Shown in pieces: positions 7,730-15,338 of a stretch of 64,000 nt of DNA (positions within the stretch are counted from its first letter, which is position 1; every line of letters begins with the position of its first letter). The notes under the pieces were generated by a model. The model made no database searches. It was not told the DNA's origin and saw only the letters and a program-made list of their open reading frames with translations. A program made the translations under genes and the position numbers. The stretch comes from Nitrososphaerota archaeon (GTDB lineage: Archaea; Thermoproteota; Nitrososphaeria; Nitrososphaerales; Nitrosopumilaceae), in NCBI GenBank assembly GCA_028867785.1, contig JAGWFS010000001.1, positions 267,488 through 331,487 on the forward strand, given 5' to 3'.

Positions 7730-8400
7730 CGGAACTGAAAACCTCCAAACTTGATTCTCTCGTTTATTTGTCTGAGAAGATTATCGACATCCTGTGTCGT
7801 AATGTTAACGTCATTTGTTTTTCTGACATAGTATTCCGGATTTCTTCCGTTTCTGTCATTGTAGTAATCATGAAGCCAGAAACACATCTGCACTGCAACC
7901 TTGAGGGCGCTCCAATCTTTTGTCCAGTAATGGATGTAGCACGGCAAGTTTCTCCCGTACCAGTGGCCTTGCATGTATCTCTGATCAAGGTCAGGGTACT
8001 CGACTACAACTTCCATCTTGACAAGAGGGTGCCTGTAATCATAAGTGAGCCTGAGCTTGTGTTCGATCCCGTTGATCCTGACATAGATGATAAAGTAAAC
8101 ATCGCCGGTGGAATAGTTCTGATGGAGACTGACTGGGAAAACTCTGGGAAACTTTTTCATTTCACTCAATTCCAAAATGAGTCTTCTTGCACCATCTGTC
8201 GTTTCGAAAAATTGGTTATGGCCGCCGACAACGTCGACAAAACTGCCGTTGAATATTAAAGAAAAAGGGGTTGTATGGGAGGATGCACCGTATGTGTGCT
8301 TGTCCATCTGTAGGCTCTCCGCAGGAAGAGATTCGACTCCTTCCCCTCGATCCAGATCAATGATCTTTCCTGTCGACTCAAGGACACGCTTATTGCCCAA
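7726..8400 (-). CDS. E2-like (UBC-fold) protein, predicted
   Basis: TTG start at 8400 is supported by GGAGGT six bases upstream. The central part reads as an E2 core: beta strands (VYFIIYVRING, HKLRLTYDYRHPLVKMEVVV), a YPDL turn, a His/Gly flap, then Cys154 in GRNLPCYIHY followed by TKDWSALKVAVQMCFWLHDYY. This matches the layout of prokaryotic E2 proteins, with the catalytic Cys followed by a W...WL..Y helix. It is the first gene of an operon with a JAMM-E1 fusion. The assignment is from pattern only; sequence similarity to known E2 families is low. Confidence 0.6.
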   Translation of the reverse strand: MGNKRVLESTGKIIDLDRGEGVESLPAESLQMDKHTYGASSHTTPFSLIFNGSFVDVVGGHNQFFETTDGARRLILELSEMKKFPRVFPVSLHQNYSTGDVYFIIYVRINGIEHKLRLTYDYRHPLVKMEVVVEYPDLDQRYMQGHWYGRNLPCYIHYWTKDWSALKVAVQMCFWLHDYYNDRNGRNPEYYVRKTNDVNITTQDVDNLLRQINERIKFGGFQFR

Positions 8401-8489
8401 GGCTTACCTCCACGAACCCATTTCCTGAACACAGGAAGAGGGTACCAATTGGTTTCCTCGTGTTCTTCGTTGCTTGTTCAATTTTATTC

Positions 8490-8598
8490 AAGTTATCTTA
8501 TAATAAGTGAACTCTTGTTAATTAAGTTATCTTATTTTGAGTTAACTATCTCGGATCGTATATCAAATATTTAAAGACGTTATCTTACTTTAAGATAG
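8490..8598. promoter_or_regulatory. Three-copy operator in a divergent promoter
   Basis: GTTATCTTA occurs at 8492, 8526 and 8579. Copy three is a perfect inverted repeat (TATCTTA, 3 nt, TAAGATA; 8581-8597) and the other two are imperfect. Copy three lies between the TATA-like AAATATTTAAAG (about 8564-8575) and the ATG of the gene at 8606; copies one and two lie upstream of a TATA-like AATAAAATT for the leftward E2/E1/HerA operon. A shared repressor for both directions is likely; a candidate regulator is the TrmB- or HxlR-like protein nearby. Confidence 0.65.
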
Positions 8599-8605
8599 TG
8601 AGTAC

Positions 8606-9595
8606 ATGAGTATCACCACAAAAAAATCGAAGGGAATAGAATATGTATACTTCCAAGCAGGTGTTGGCAAGACCCTCTATCTAGGCCCAAAAAGTGACTT
8701 GTCTAAAATAAAAGCATCTAATGTCTTAGAAGCTTTGGACTATGTCAAAAAGAGAAATTACGATTATTCAAAATTAGAGGAAAAACTTGTCTTGATGCTT
8801 TCACCAGAAGATAGAGACACATATCTTACTAAGAGAATTCCAGAAGTTCAGACACTGTTAGATAGCGATGTTTCACATTTGTCGGACTCTGTCAAACAAC
8901 AGTACCTTTCAAGAGGTGAACAAAAGGCAGTAGAGCCGACAAGGCTTCGGCGACTTGAACCAGAAATGGAAAAAGATCTAGCAATTCAAAATGTACAAAA
9001 TAACAACTACTACCTTCAAACAATAAAAGCGTATAATATTCCTCCTTTCATTATAGAAAAAATTGCAAGCGATTGTAACTCTAACTTAATTAAAAAAGGA
9101 AAGATCGAAGACCGTTTACGAAGTATGAATGACTCGGCACGAAAATTATTACACCGGGTTTTTGTTGATTGTGAAGATGATCCTGAGGGCATTTATGCTA
9201 ATTACCGCTTTATGGCTTACATTTCAAGCATGTTCTTCAAGTGTGAAATTTTATTAAATGAAAAAATTCCCGGCGCATCAGGCAAGATTCACAAAGTTCC
9301 ATTAGCAGTAAAGAGCAACGGCATGTACATTGCAGTAGCCCTCAACAAATCAAAGGGATACCCGGTTTCTAAGAGAGAAGCAATCAAGTTTTATGAGATG
9401 GTAGATGACATAAAAAAAGGCGAACACGGGAACCATCTTGCCGAAGGAATTCTGGGTTCCTCCGTAGGGTTTGACGGAGAAGCCCTTGTAACTTTAGAAA
9501 AATTAAGCGAATCTCGTAAAAAAGACTCCAAGAATAAAACATATCTCAAAACAGCAAATTTTGAAAATAGAGTATATTCTGTTACTCAATATTGA
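8606..9595 (+). CDS. Hypothetical protein (329 aa), possible degenerate nuclease fold
   Basis: ATG start 8-10 bases after the third operator. No confident family. Residues about 235-310 (VPLAVKSNGMYIAVALNK, then VSKREAIKFYEMV, then SSVGFDGEAL) follow the strand-strand-helix order of restriction-endonuclease-like domains, with the usual Asp and Glu replaced, so any nuclease activity would be lost. The N-terminal half is helical and charged. It is transcribed divergently from the E2/E1/HerA operon under the same operators, so it may act with that system or control it. Confidence 0.75.
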   Translation: MSITTKKSKGIEYVYFQAGVGKTLYLGPKSDLSKIKASNVLEALDYVKKRNYDYSKLEEKLVLMLSPEDRDTYLTKRIPEVQTLLDSDVSHLSDSVKQQYLSRGEQKAVEPTRLRRLEPEMEKDLAIQNVQNNNYYLQTIKAYNIPPFIIEKIASDCNSNLIKKGKIEDRLRSMNDSARKLLHRVFVDCEDDPEGIYANYRFMAYISSMFFKCEILLNEKIPGASGKIHKVPLAVKSNGMYIAVALNKSKGYPVSKREAIKFYEMVDDIKKGEHGNHLAEGILGSSVGFDGEALVTLEKLSESRKKDSKNKTYLKTANFENRVYSVTQY

Positions 9596-9642
9596 GTGCG
9601 TCCCATTCTCTTCACGAAAAAGAAAAACCAAAAAAGCGGGTG

Positions 9643-10008
9643 TCAAATGACGACCCGCACAAACTTTCCGTTCTTCCTCAACTCATCCCTGAAGTGCTCA
9701 ATCAGCACATCCACCTCCCGCAGAATACACTTCCTCTGCGTGAGGTAGTCGTTCGCGAATCGGAGGAACGGCTTCGCCTCTATCTCCTTAGGTCTGTCGC
9801 CGGACATCTCCGCCAGACCCTTGAGCATCAGGCAGTACACCGTGTTGTAGACTTTCGCCTGCGGGACTCCCGCGCACTTCCACAGGTTGCCGGCGGTTGT
9901 TTTGCCGAGAACCTGTAGGGCGAAGAATGTCCTCGCCTCGTACTCGTTCAGACCGAACGCGGCGAACTTCTCCACGATGTCCTTTCCCTTGCCGTTGAGT
10001 TGGAACAT
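9643..10008 (-). CDS. TrmB-like winged-helix regulator (121 aa)
   Basis: GGAGG stands ten bases before the ATG. Residues 10-75 read as a TrmB-type winged helix (FGLNEYEARTFFALQVLGKTT, then VPQAKVYNTVYCLMLKGL). The sugar-binding C-terminal domain of full TrmB proteins is absent; only a short helical tail remains. It probably regulates element genes. GC content is visibly higher here than in neighbouring genes. Confidence 0.8.
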   Translation of the reverse strand: MFQLNGKGKDIVEKFAAFGLNEYEARTFFALQVLGKTTAGNLWKCAGVPQAKVYNTVYCLMLKGLAEMSGDRPKEIEAKPFLRFANDYLTQRKCILREVDVLIEHFRDELRKNGKFVRVVI

Positions 10009-10163
10009 TCAGTTCTCCTCCGATTTTTCGGGGAAGAGGGGGTTGCCCTCCCCTTCTCCTCGACCCGCCAGAGCGCGATTCTCCCGAGAATCTTCCTCTT
10101 CTTCGGGTCTTTCTCTCCTGACTGTATGACTCCAGTCAGCACGGGTTGCTTTCCATTAGCCAT
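9948..10163 (-). CDS. Small basic protein overlapping the TrmB-like gene
   Basis: ATG at 10163 has GGAGGT eight bases upstream. The first 35 residues (ANGKQPVLTGVIQSGEKDPK onwards) look protein-like and basic, but the frame then runs 61 bp into the TrmB gene with Ser/Arg-rich low-complexity sequence. Shifting by one base near 10060 would end the protein in NPLFPEKSEEN just before the TrmB ATG. Either the overlap is real, or the sequence holds a frameshift, or there is programmed shifting. Function unknown. Confidence 0.5.
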   Translation of the reverse strand: MANGKQPVLTGVIQSGEKDPKKRKILGRIALWRVEEKGRATPSSPKNRRRTECSNSTARERTSWRSSPRSV

Positions 10164-10299
10164 CCTCAAACACCTCCGTTCGGTTAATTCCGGAGCCGAG
10201 CCATCTGGTTTCAGCGGAGCGGCCTTTTCTCTGTCAGAAAGAAAAGGGGAAACCAGAATGAGCGAAGGCGGAAAATTCTAAAAAGATAAAATAATTTTT

Positions 10300-10845
10300 C
10301 TAAATTGCACTTTTTTTAGAAACGTCTGGTTGTTTGTTGTTTCTTCCTTTGAAGTAAGAATAAACTGCTACAAAACCTGCAAACATCCCGACTCCGGCTC
10401 CTGCGCCAGGGCCGACTCCAGGAGAAACAAGAACTGGTCCACCGGAAGCATATGTAGGGACGGCAGACAATGCTGATAATGCGGCTATCCAAATGATTGC
10501 CGGCAGCACGCCGAGTATCCCTGCCGTCAGCACGCTCTTCTGTCTCCTGGTCAGAGCGGCAACCAGCATCATGATCATCGAAAGTGTCCATCCTATGATC
10601 AGCATCACCCCTATTCCGGATGCAAAGACTGCTGCCGCATAGCTGACAGGAGAACCGCCCCTGTATGCGCCGGGATTTGATACGACCGAGATCAGCCCGT
10701 ACATGTCAGTCACCGAAATTCCCATAAAACCTGTCCCGCCAAAGCTCAACGTCACCCAGGGGACGAAGCCGCTCGCGAACCACAGTACTACCGCGGCCCA
10801 GAGAAACATCGCCTTGTTCAGAGAAAAGGAGATTGTATAAACCAC
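10300..10845 (-). CDS. Membrane protein with four predicted helices (181 aa)
   Basis: Hydrophobic stretches near residues 12-36, 68-98, 105-130 and 140-165, with a Gly-rich segment (GVGPGAGAGVG) before the last, and a basic tail. No family recognised. Small multi-helix membrane proteins of this kind are common in archaeal plasmids and viruses; the role is unknown. Confidence 0.7.
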   Translation of the reverse strand: MVYTISFSLNKAMFLWAAVVLWFASGFVPWVTLSFGGTGFMGISVTDMYGLISVVSNPGAYRGGSPVSYAAAVFASGIGVMLIIGWTLSMIMMLVAALTRRQKSVLTAGILGVLPAIIWIAALSALSAVPTYASGGPVLVSPGVGPGAGAGVGMFAGFVAVYSYFKGRNNKQPDVSKKSAI

Positions 10846-10954
10846 GGGCAGTCTAGAAACTTATGATATTTAACAGTATAGAATGTACTGTTACAGTCTA
10901 AATCGTATCGTAGGGACATATCTCTGCCGTCGCAGTCATCACTGAAGAGGAAGA

Positions 10955-11251
10955 GTGGAGAAGAGCAAACTCATCAATATCTTGGGCAAACTGTCAAAGA
11001 AAGGTTTCTACGAGATCCTTCTTTTCGTGGGGGAGAAGAAGCAGGTCCACTATTCCGAGGTCCTGGCATATGCTACCAAAAGCAACCTTGTGAGGAGCGA
11101 CGCGACGGTGACGAGGGCCCTTAGCACGTTCACGGGTCTAGGACTGCTCAAAAGAGAGGTGTCGCAGGACACGCCGATAAGGACCACCTACGAGCTGACC
11201 AAGATAGGGAAAGATATAGTCAAGCACCTCAAAGAGATGCAGGGTCTATAG
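10955..11251 (+). CDS. Winged-helix regulator (98 aa), HxlR-like
   Basis: GTG start preceded by a purine-rich stretch. The whole protein fits one winged helix: helices around ILGKLSKKGFYEILLF, a recognition region (ATVTRALSTFTGLGLLKRE) and a wing leading to TYELTKIGKDIVKHL. Probably a transcription regulator of the element. Its target is unknown; the operators at 8490-8598 are one possibility. Confidence 0.75.
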   Translation: MEKSKLINILGKLSKKGFYEILLFVGEKKQVHYSEVLAYATKSNLVRSDATVTRALSTFTGLGLLKREVSQDTPIRTTYELTKIGKDIVKHLKEMQGL

Positions 11252-11328
11252 ATCAAAGATAAATGGGTTGGACATGAACATTTGAAAATAACAAAAATAA
11301 TTTATCAAACAAAAACAATCGGCATGGC

Positions 11329-11727
11329 GTGACGGTCAAGAAAGCCATTGAACTACTCGAGCAGAACAATCGACACCATCTAGAAGACATCAAACTTTAT
11401 GGCGAGGTTCTGAAGAAATACGAAGAATCGAACAAGGCAAGGCCTCCTCACCACGAGCTCGCAAAACAACAGCAGGAAATATTTCTAGGTCTAATCACAA
11501 TGATCAAAGCAACAAAGGAGACCCAGATAAAATTCAACAACGGCATAATCAATCTGCTGACCAAGAAAGTTGAGATGGTGGTGGAGGACAAAGTAAGTTT
11601 TCGAAGAAAGCAGGTCAAAAATCTGCTGCAAGAAGGCTACAAGCAAAAGGAGATTGCACAGAAATTAGGTTGTAGTCTATCTACTGTGGAAAAGGATCTC
11701 AGAACAATACGAAAAGAATTTCATTAA
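11329..11727 (+). CDS. HTH protein (132 aa)
   Basis: GTG start. The N-terminal 90 residues are helical and charged, probably coiled. The C-terminus carries a sigma-region-4/resolvase-like helix-turn-helix (VKNLLQEGYKQKEIAQKLGC, then SLSTVEKDLRTIRKEF). It ends in a four-base overlap with the convergent AbiV-like gene. Likely DNA-binding; partner and target unknown. Confidence 0.7.
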   Translation: MTVKKAIELLEQNNRHHLEDIKLYGEVLKKYEESNKARPPHHELAKQQQEIFLGLITMIKATKETQIKFNNGIINLLTKKVEMVVEDKVSFRRKQVKNLLQEGYKQKEIAQKLGCSLSTVEKDLRTIRKEFH

Positions 11728-12497
11728 TTTGAGAAATATTTGTTCAAAACAGTTCTACCGGCGGTTAATTCTTTTGCTGAGATATCGGTTTTTCTTTCCC
11801 ATTCCTTCATTTCGGTTAAAGTTTTCATGTTTTGATAATGTTTTTTACATGCGTCAAAATACTTTTCTGATTTTATTGTGGAAGATTCTTCTTCATAAGT
11901 AATTTCCCTAAATGGGTTTTCATGAACCTCCATTGCGAATTTTGCTAGCAAATACTTGTGCTCAGCAATGTGAATAATGAAAAGGCTCAGCGTTTTTTGC
12001 TCCTCTTTAGGAATATCGTCAAATGAATCCCATCGGGTCTTCCTTTTATTCCAATTAGAATAAAAACATCGTTCTTTTACAGAACTTAATCTAGAATTAA
12101 TTTCTATTTGTATCTCTTTTAGTTGAATTGCAGATTTACGATCAATGATCGCTTCCAATCCCAAGCTTTTTATCATTTCACCATCTATTTGTAACGAAAG
12201 TTCAGTTTTATCCTTGAGATTTTCTTTTATTCTTTTTTCTGCGTCAGTTAATTTGTAATCATGATTTAGAATATGTTTCCATTCATCGAATGAAATTCCT
12301 ATTCCTATCAACCAATTTTTATCTAAATGATTCGCCTTCGAAGATTCCTCAAATGCTAGAATCGCAAATGGTATAGATGACTGAAATGATTTTTCATTAT
12401 GAAACTTGTTAGCCATATTTAGAAAATATTCTGCATATTTCATAGATAGATGGATTCCACTTCGAAGATTTTCCCATCTAATAAATTCAGATGACAT
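11724..12497 (-). CDS. AbiV-like (HEPN) protein
   Basis: All-helical 257-residue protein. The N-terminus (YAEYFLNMANKFHNEKSFQS then SIPFAILAFEESSKANHL) matches the pattern of AbiV-family abortive infection proteins: a helix with a conserved EE..K and repeated helices. AbiV-type HEPN proteins stop phage growth by acting on RNA or translation. It is the last gene of the leftward cluster with HerA, NurA and the GHKL ATPase, seven bases after the RHH-like gene, so it could be the effector. Catalytic residues could not be fixed by eye. Confidence 0.6.
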   Translation of the reverse strand: MSSEFIRWENLRSGIHLSMKYAEYFLNMANKFHNEKSFQSSIPFAILAFEESSKANHLDKNWLIGIGISFDEWKHILNHDYKLTDAEKRIKENLKDKTELSLQIDGEMIKSLGLEAIIDRKSAIQLKEIQIEINSRLSSVKERCFYSNWNKRKTRWDSFDDIPKEEQKTLSLFIIHIAEHKYLLAKFAMEVHENPFREITYEEESSTIKSEKYFDACKKHYQNMKTLTEMKEWERKTDISAKELTAGRTVLNKYFSN

Positions 12498-12503
12498 ATT
12501 TCA

Positions 12504-13124
12504 TTACTTGAGACTTTTTCTTACTATGTATTCAAGTTTGTCCAGTACGTCATTGATTTCTTTTAGATCAGGAAGATAATGATAGTCAGCATCCGAAATG
12601 GTCAATTCCATAGTGATAGAATTTTCATCTAACGGTTCCTGAAATTCGAATTCGACCTGTTCAGCATCTCCAAAACTTCCCTCCAGTTCTTCTCTCACAC
12701 TTGCTTCAGCATCATCAAGTTTGTCAAGATTCGAAACCTCCTCAAGCGTTCTCTCAACAGAGACCAGCGAACTTCCAGTATTGAACTGGATGTGAACTGC
12801 ATCCATATCAATTTTTTTCTCATCAGTGGTGAGGTACATTCTAAACCAGAATGTCCGTTCCTTGAGATCTATTCCTCCGTCTTCTATGTGATAGTCGTAT
12901 TTGCCCAGAATGCTGTAAACCTCTTCCTCAAGCATCTTTCCATAGTAGGAGCTCCAGAGAGCTCTGTGCAGGACTGTCTTGAATGAATGCTTCTGGGCCT
13001 CTTCTTTGAATCCGGGAGGATATGAAAAACCCTCTATCACATCATTGATGAAAGTGGTTGGCGTCATGTGAAATTCTTTGGCCAGTTCCTTGAGTTTCTT
13101 TGTATCTTTGATTTTGATTTCCAG
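12504..13124 (-). CDS. Ribbon-helix-helix-like protein with acidic C-terminal domain
   Basis: The first ATG is at 13067, but the same frame is open upstream and encodes LEIKIKDTKKLKELAKEF directly before it. Together this gives a strand followed by two helices, as in RHH DNA-binding domains. That makes a non-ATG start likely, for example CTG at 13124 (used here) or ATT at 13145. The rest (about 165 residues) is acidic alpha/beta and not recognised. It lies between the GHKL ATPase and the AbiV-like gene, and may be a regulator or antitoxin-like partner. Confidence 0.6.
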   Translation of the reverse strand: MEIKIKDTKKLKELAKEFHMTPTTFINDVIEGFSYPPGFKEEAQKHSFKTVLHRALWSSYYGKMLEEEVYSILGKYDYHIEDGGIDLKERTFWFRMYLTTDEKKIDMDAVHIQFNTGSSLVSVERTLEEVSNLDKLDDAEASVREELEGSFGDAEQVEFEFQEPLDENSITMELTISDADYHYLPDLKEINDVLDKLEYIVRKSLK

Positions 13125-13140
13125 TTTATTGCACCAACTT

Positions 13141-15336
13141 CTAATGAAAAGTGATCATAAAGGAAGCACTTTGATATTTATTGTTAGAGTCATCTTCTGC
13201 AAGAAATTCAATATTTCCATTGTGTCTTTTCAGAATTTCATGACTGATGAAAAGCCCCAGTCCTCTACCATCTGGTTTGCTTGTTACAAATGGACCGTGA
13301 AAAAGGGCTCTCTTGATGTTTGGTGAAATCTTGGAACCATTATTGCTTATTGTTATGGTCTTGTTTGCTGCGTTAACTACGATGCTTAGTTTTCTATCAT
13401 TCATCTCACTTTTTACATTAAGCCAGTAGGTTGCATTTGCAATCACATTGTCAAGCACCTGTGAAAGGGACGCAGTAGATATTTTTGCAATAAAGTCATC
13501 GCCATCAGGATATTCAATTTGAATCTGGTTATCATTGATGTAGGAAGCATGAGCATCGAGTGACATTTTGATCACTTCTCTAACTTTTACTTCCGGATTT
13601 GCAGCCATTTTTCTGACATATCTTGCAGCCCCCATGAGGATAACCTCATTCTTTAAAGAATCAAAAATATGCCTCAGTGCCTTTATGTTTCTGTCATATG
13701 GGTGTCTTTCTTCCAGAGCCCTCAGGTTTCCGGATAGACCTGCAACCATCCTCTCGAATTCATGCGAGAAGCGTTCTGCTGCAAGTCCTATTCCCATCAG
13801 ATGAAGAAATGCCTCCCGTTTTTCTTCCTGAACTTCTGAAAGTTCTTTGATTGTTTCTGTCATAGAAGCGTTAACTCCGTGTACCTGTTCTTCTAGATCG
13901 TGCAATTTTTCTACAGGAATTTCCACCACGTTGGTTTTGACAGGAATTTCTTGAATTGCTTCAATCTGGGCTTCAGTGGCAGTAGCAGTTTGTGGAGCTG
14001 GAATCTCTACCGTTTTTTGTGGAGATGATTTCATTTCTTCAATCTTCTTTTCCAATTCGTTTAATTTTGTTTTCAATGCCTTTGCGCTTTCTGTAGGTTT
14101 TTTCATACTGGATCTCTGCTCGATGCTTTCAGTTTCCAGAAGTGTGAGAACTCCAAGGGTAAGATCACGCATATCGAAGTAAGCTTCGCCTTCTTGCAGG
14201 CCCTCTCTGTTGGTTTTATCTATCAGGTTTCTATTTTTTTCTTGGGATATTTCCACCTGACCTATTACTTGGTTGTTACCATATTTGTCACCTGGTTGAT
14301 TGGTCCTCCTCAGATCGAGACCAAGCCAGTCGTCTCCACTGTCACCATAAGGAAGAATTCTGAAACCGTCCCTGTAAATGCTCATGCCTGCAAGAATATC
14401 AAGCTGGGCCCTAGTTAGATCATAATTTTTCATATTCTCTGTTCCTCTGAGCCATGCACAGATTACTACTCTGAAAGAGCCACACATCGGATCAAATTTC
14501 TCCCAGTCTTCGTTTACCTGAGACCAGAGGTTGGTATTTTCGACTTTTACTTCCTCTATCTTTCCATCCTTGCTCCTGTTGTAGTAAGTGTATGTAGCCA
14601 TTCCCTTTTCGTCTATCAGACAATCGATTTTAAACTGGAATTTACCAAGTATGTCTCCTCTGTCAAGATCCTCGAGTTCTGGATATTCTTTACATTTGAA
14701 ATGTACTGAGAAATTCTGGATTGCGTTTGTGGGAGAAAGTAGTCTTATCAAGCTTGCTTGGAGTTTCTGAACATCCAGTCGTTTCCATGGAGTTCTTGCT
14801 TCTTTAATTACAAGTCTTGTCCCATGCTTATCACCGGTAAATACCTGTGGCGATTTTTTCTCAAGCGGAAATCCTATTTGATCAAGATAGGAATCAGCCT
14901 TGTCAAAAATATTCCAGTCTATGTTTACATGATACTCTATAGAGCTTCCCTCAGGACGTGTTACCATCTCAAGATATCTTCCAAGTTTCTGCGATGCAAA
15001 TCGTCCGACGCCCTTTTCTCCCAGTGGAAGTCTTCCTTTTTTTGATGGTTTTAGTTTGTCCTTTTCATTTTGTTTTCCTCCATGTGCAGGCTCACACCAG
15101 GGTCCTTTTATTGTAGCCTCATCCATGCCAGTTCCATCATCTTGAATTATAATTTCAGTTCTGGTAGGGTCTGACAGATTCTTTAGCTCTACAGTGACAT
15201 TTTCTGCGTCTGCATCATAACCATTTTTTATTAATTCCATGACACCCACAGTGTTGTCTCTTATGAGATGTTCTCCCAGAATCTTTACCATTCTTGCTAC
15301 TGGTTTCAGATAGAGTTTGTCGTCGCTATCTGTCAT
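13141..15336 (-). CDS. Two-headed GHKL ATPase (MutL/MORC-like N-terminus, histidine-kinase-like C-terminus)
   Basis: N-terminal Bergerat fold: N-box MELIKNGYDADA (Glu34, Asn38), DDGTGM (66-71), GEKGVGRFA (106-114). The middle (150-420) is unassigned. A Pro-interrupted coiled coil follows (about 420-510). The C-terminal part has an H-box-like AERFSHEFERM (His near 525) and a second complete Bergerat fold: VLDNVIANATYWL, ISNNGSKI, GRGLGLFISHEI. GHKL ATPases of the MutL/MORC type are known from restriction-modification operons. The start lies two bases after the HerA stop. It may be the ATP-driven switch of the HerA-NurA machine; no response regulator is nearby. Confidence 0.85.
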   Translation of the reverse strand: MTDSDDKLYLKPVARMVKILGEHLIRDNTVGVMELIKNGYDADAENVTVELKNLSDPTRTEIIIQDDGTGMDEATIKGPWCEPAHGGKQNEKDKLKPSKKGRLPLGEKGVGRFASQKLGRYLEMVTRPEGSSIEYHVNIDWNIFDKADSYLDQIGFPLEKKSPQVFTGDKHGTRLVIKEARTPWKRLDVQKLQASLIRLLSPTNAIQNFSVHFKCKEYPELEDLDRGDILGKFQFKIDCLIDEKGMATYTYYNRSKDGKIEEVKVENTNLWSQVNEDWEKFDPMCGSFRVVICAWLRGTENMKNYDLTRAQLDILAGMSIYRDGFRILPYGDSGDDWLGLDLRRTNQPGDKYGNNQVIGQVEISQEKNRNLIDKTNREGLQEGEAYFDMRDLTLGVLTLLETESIEQRSSMKKPTESAKALKTKLNELEKKIEEMKSSPQKTVEIPAPQTATATEAQIEAIQEIPVKTNVVEIPVEKLHDLEEQVHGVNASMTETIKELSEVQEEKREAFLHLMGIGLAAERFSHEFERMVAGLSGNLRALEERHPYDRNIKALRHIFDSLKNEVILMGAARYVRKMAANPEVKVREVIKMSLDAHASYINDNQIQIEYPDGDDFIAKISTASLSQVLDNVIANATYWLNVKSEMNDRKLSIVVNAANKTITISNNGSKISPNIKRALFHGPFVTSKPDGRGLGLFISHEILKRHNGNIEFLAEDDSNNKYQSASFMITFH

Positions 15337-15338
15337 GT

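Noticed and set aside
2833-8400. Type II CBASS
   Set aside because: No CD-NTase or CBASS effector was found; E1 is fused to JAMM rather than to E2.
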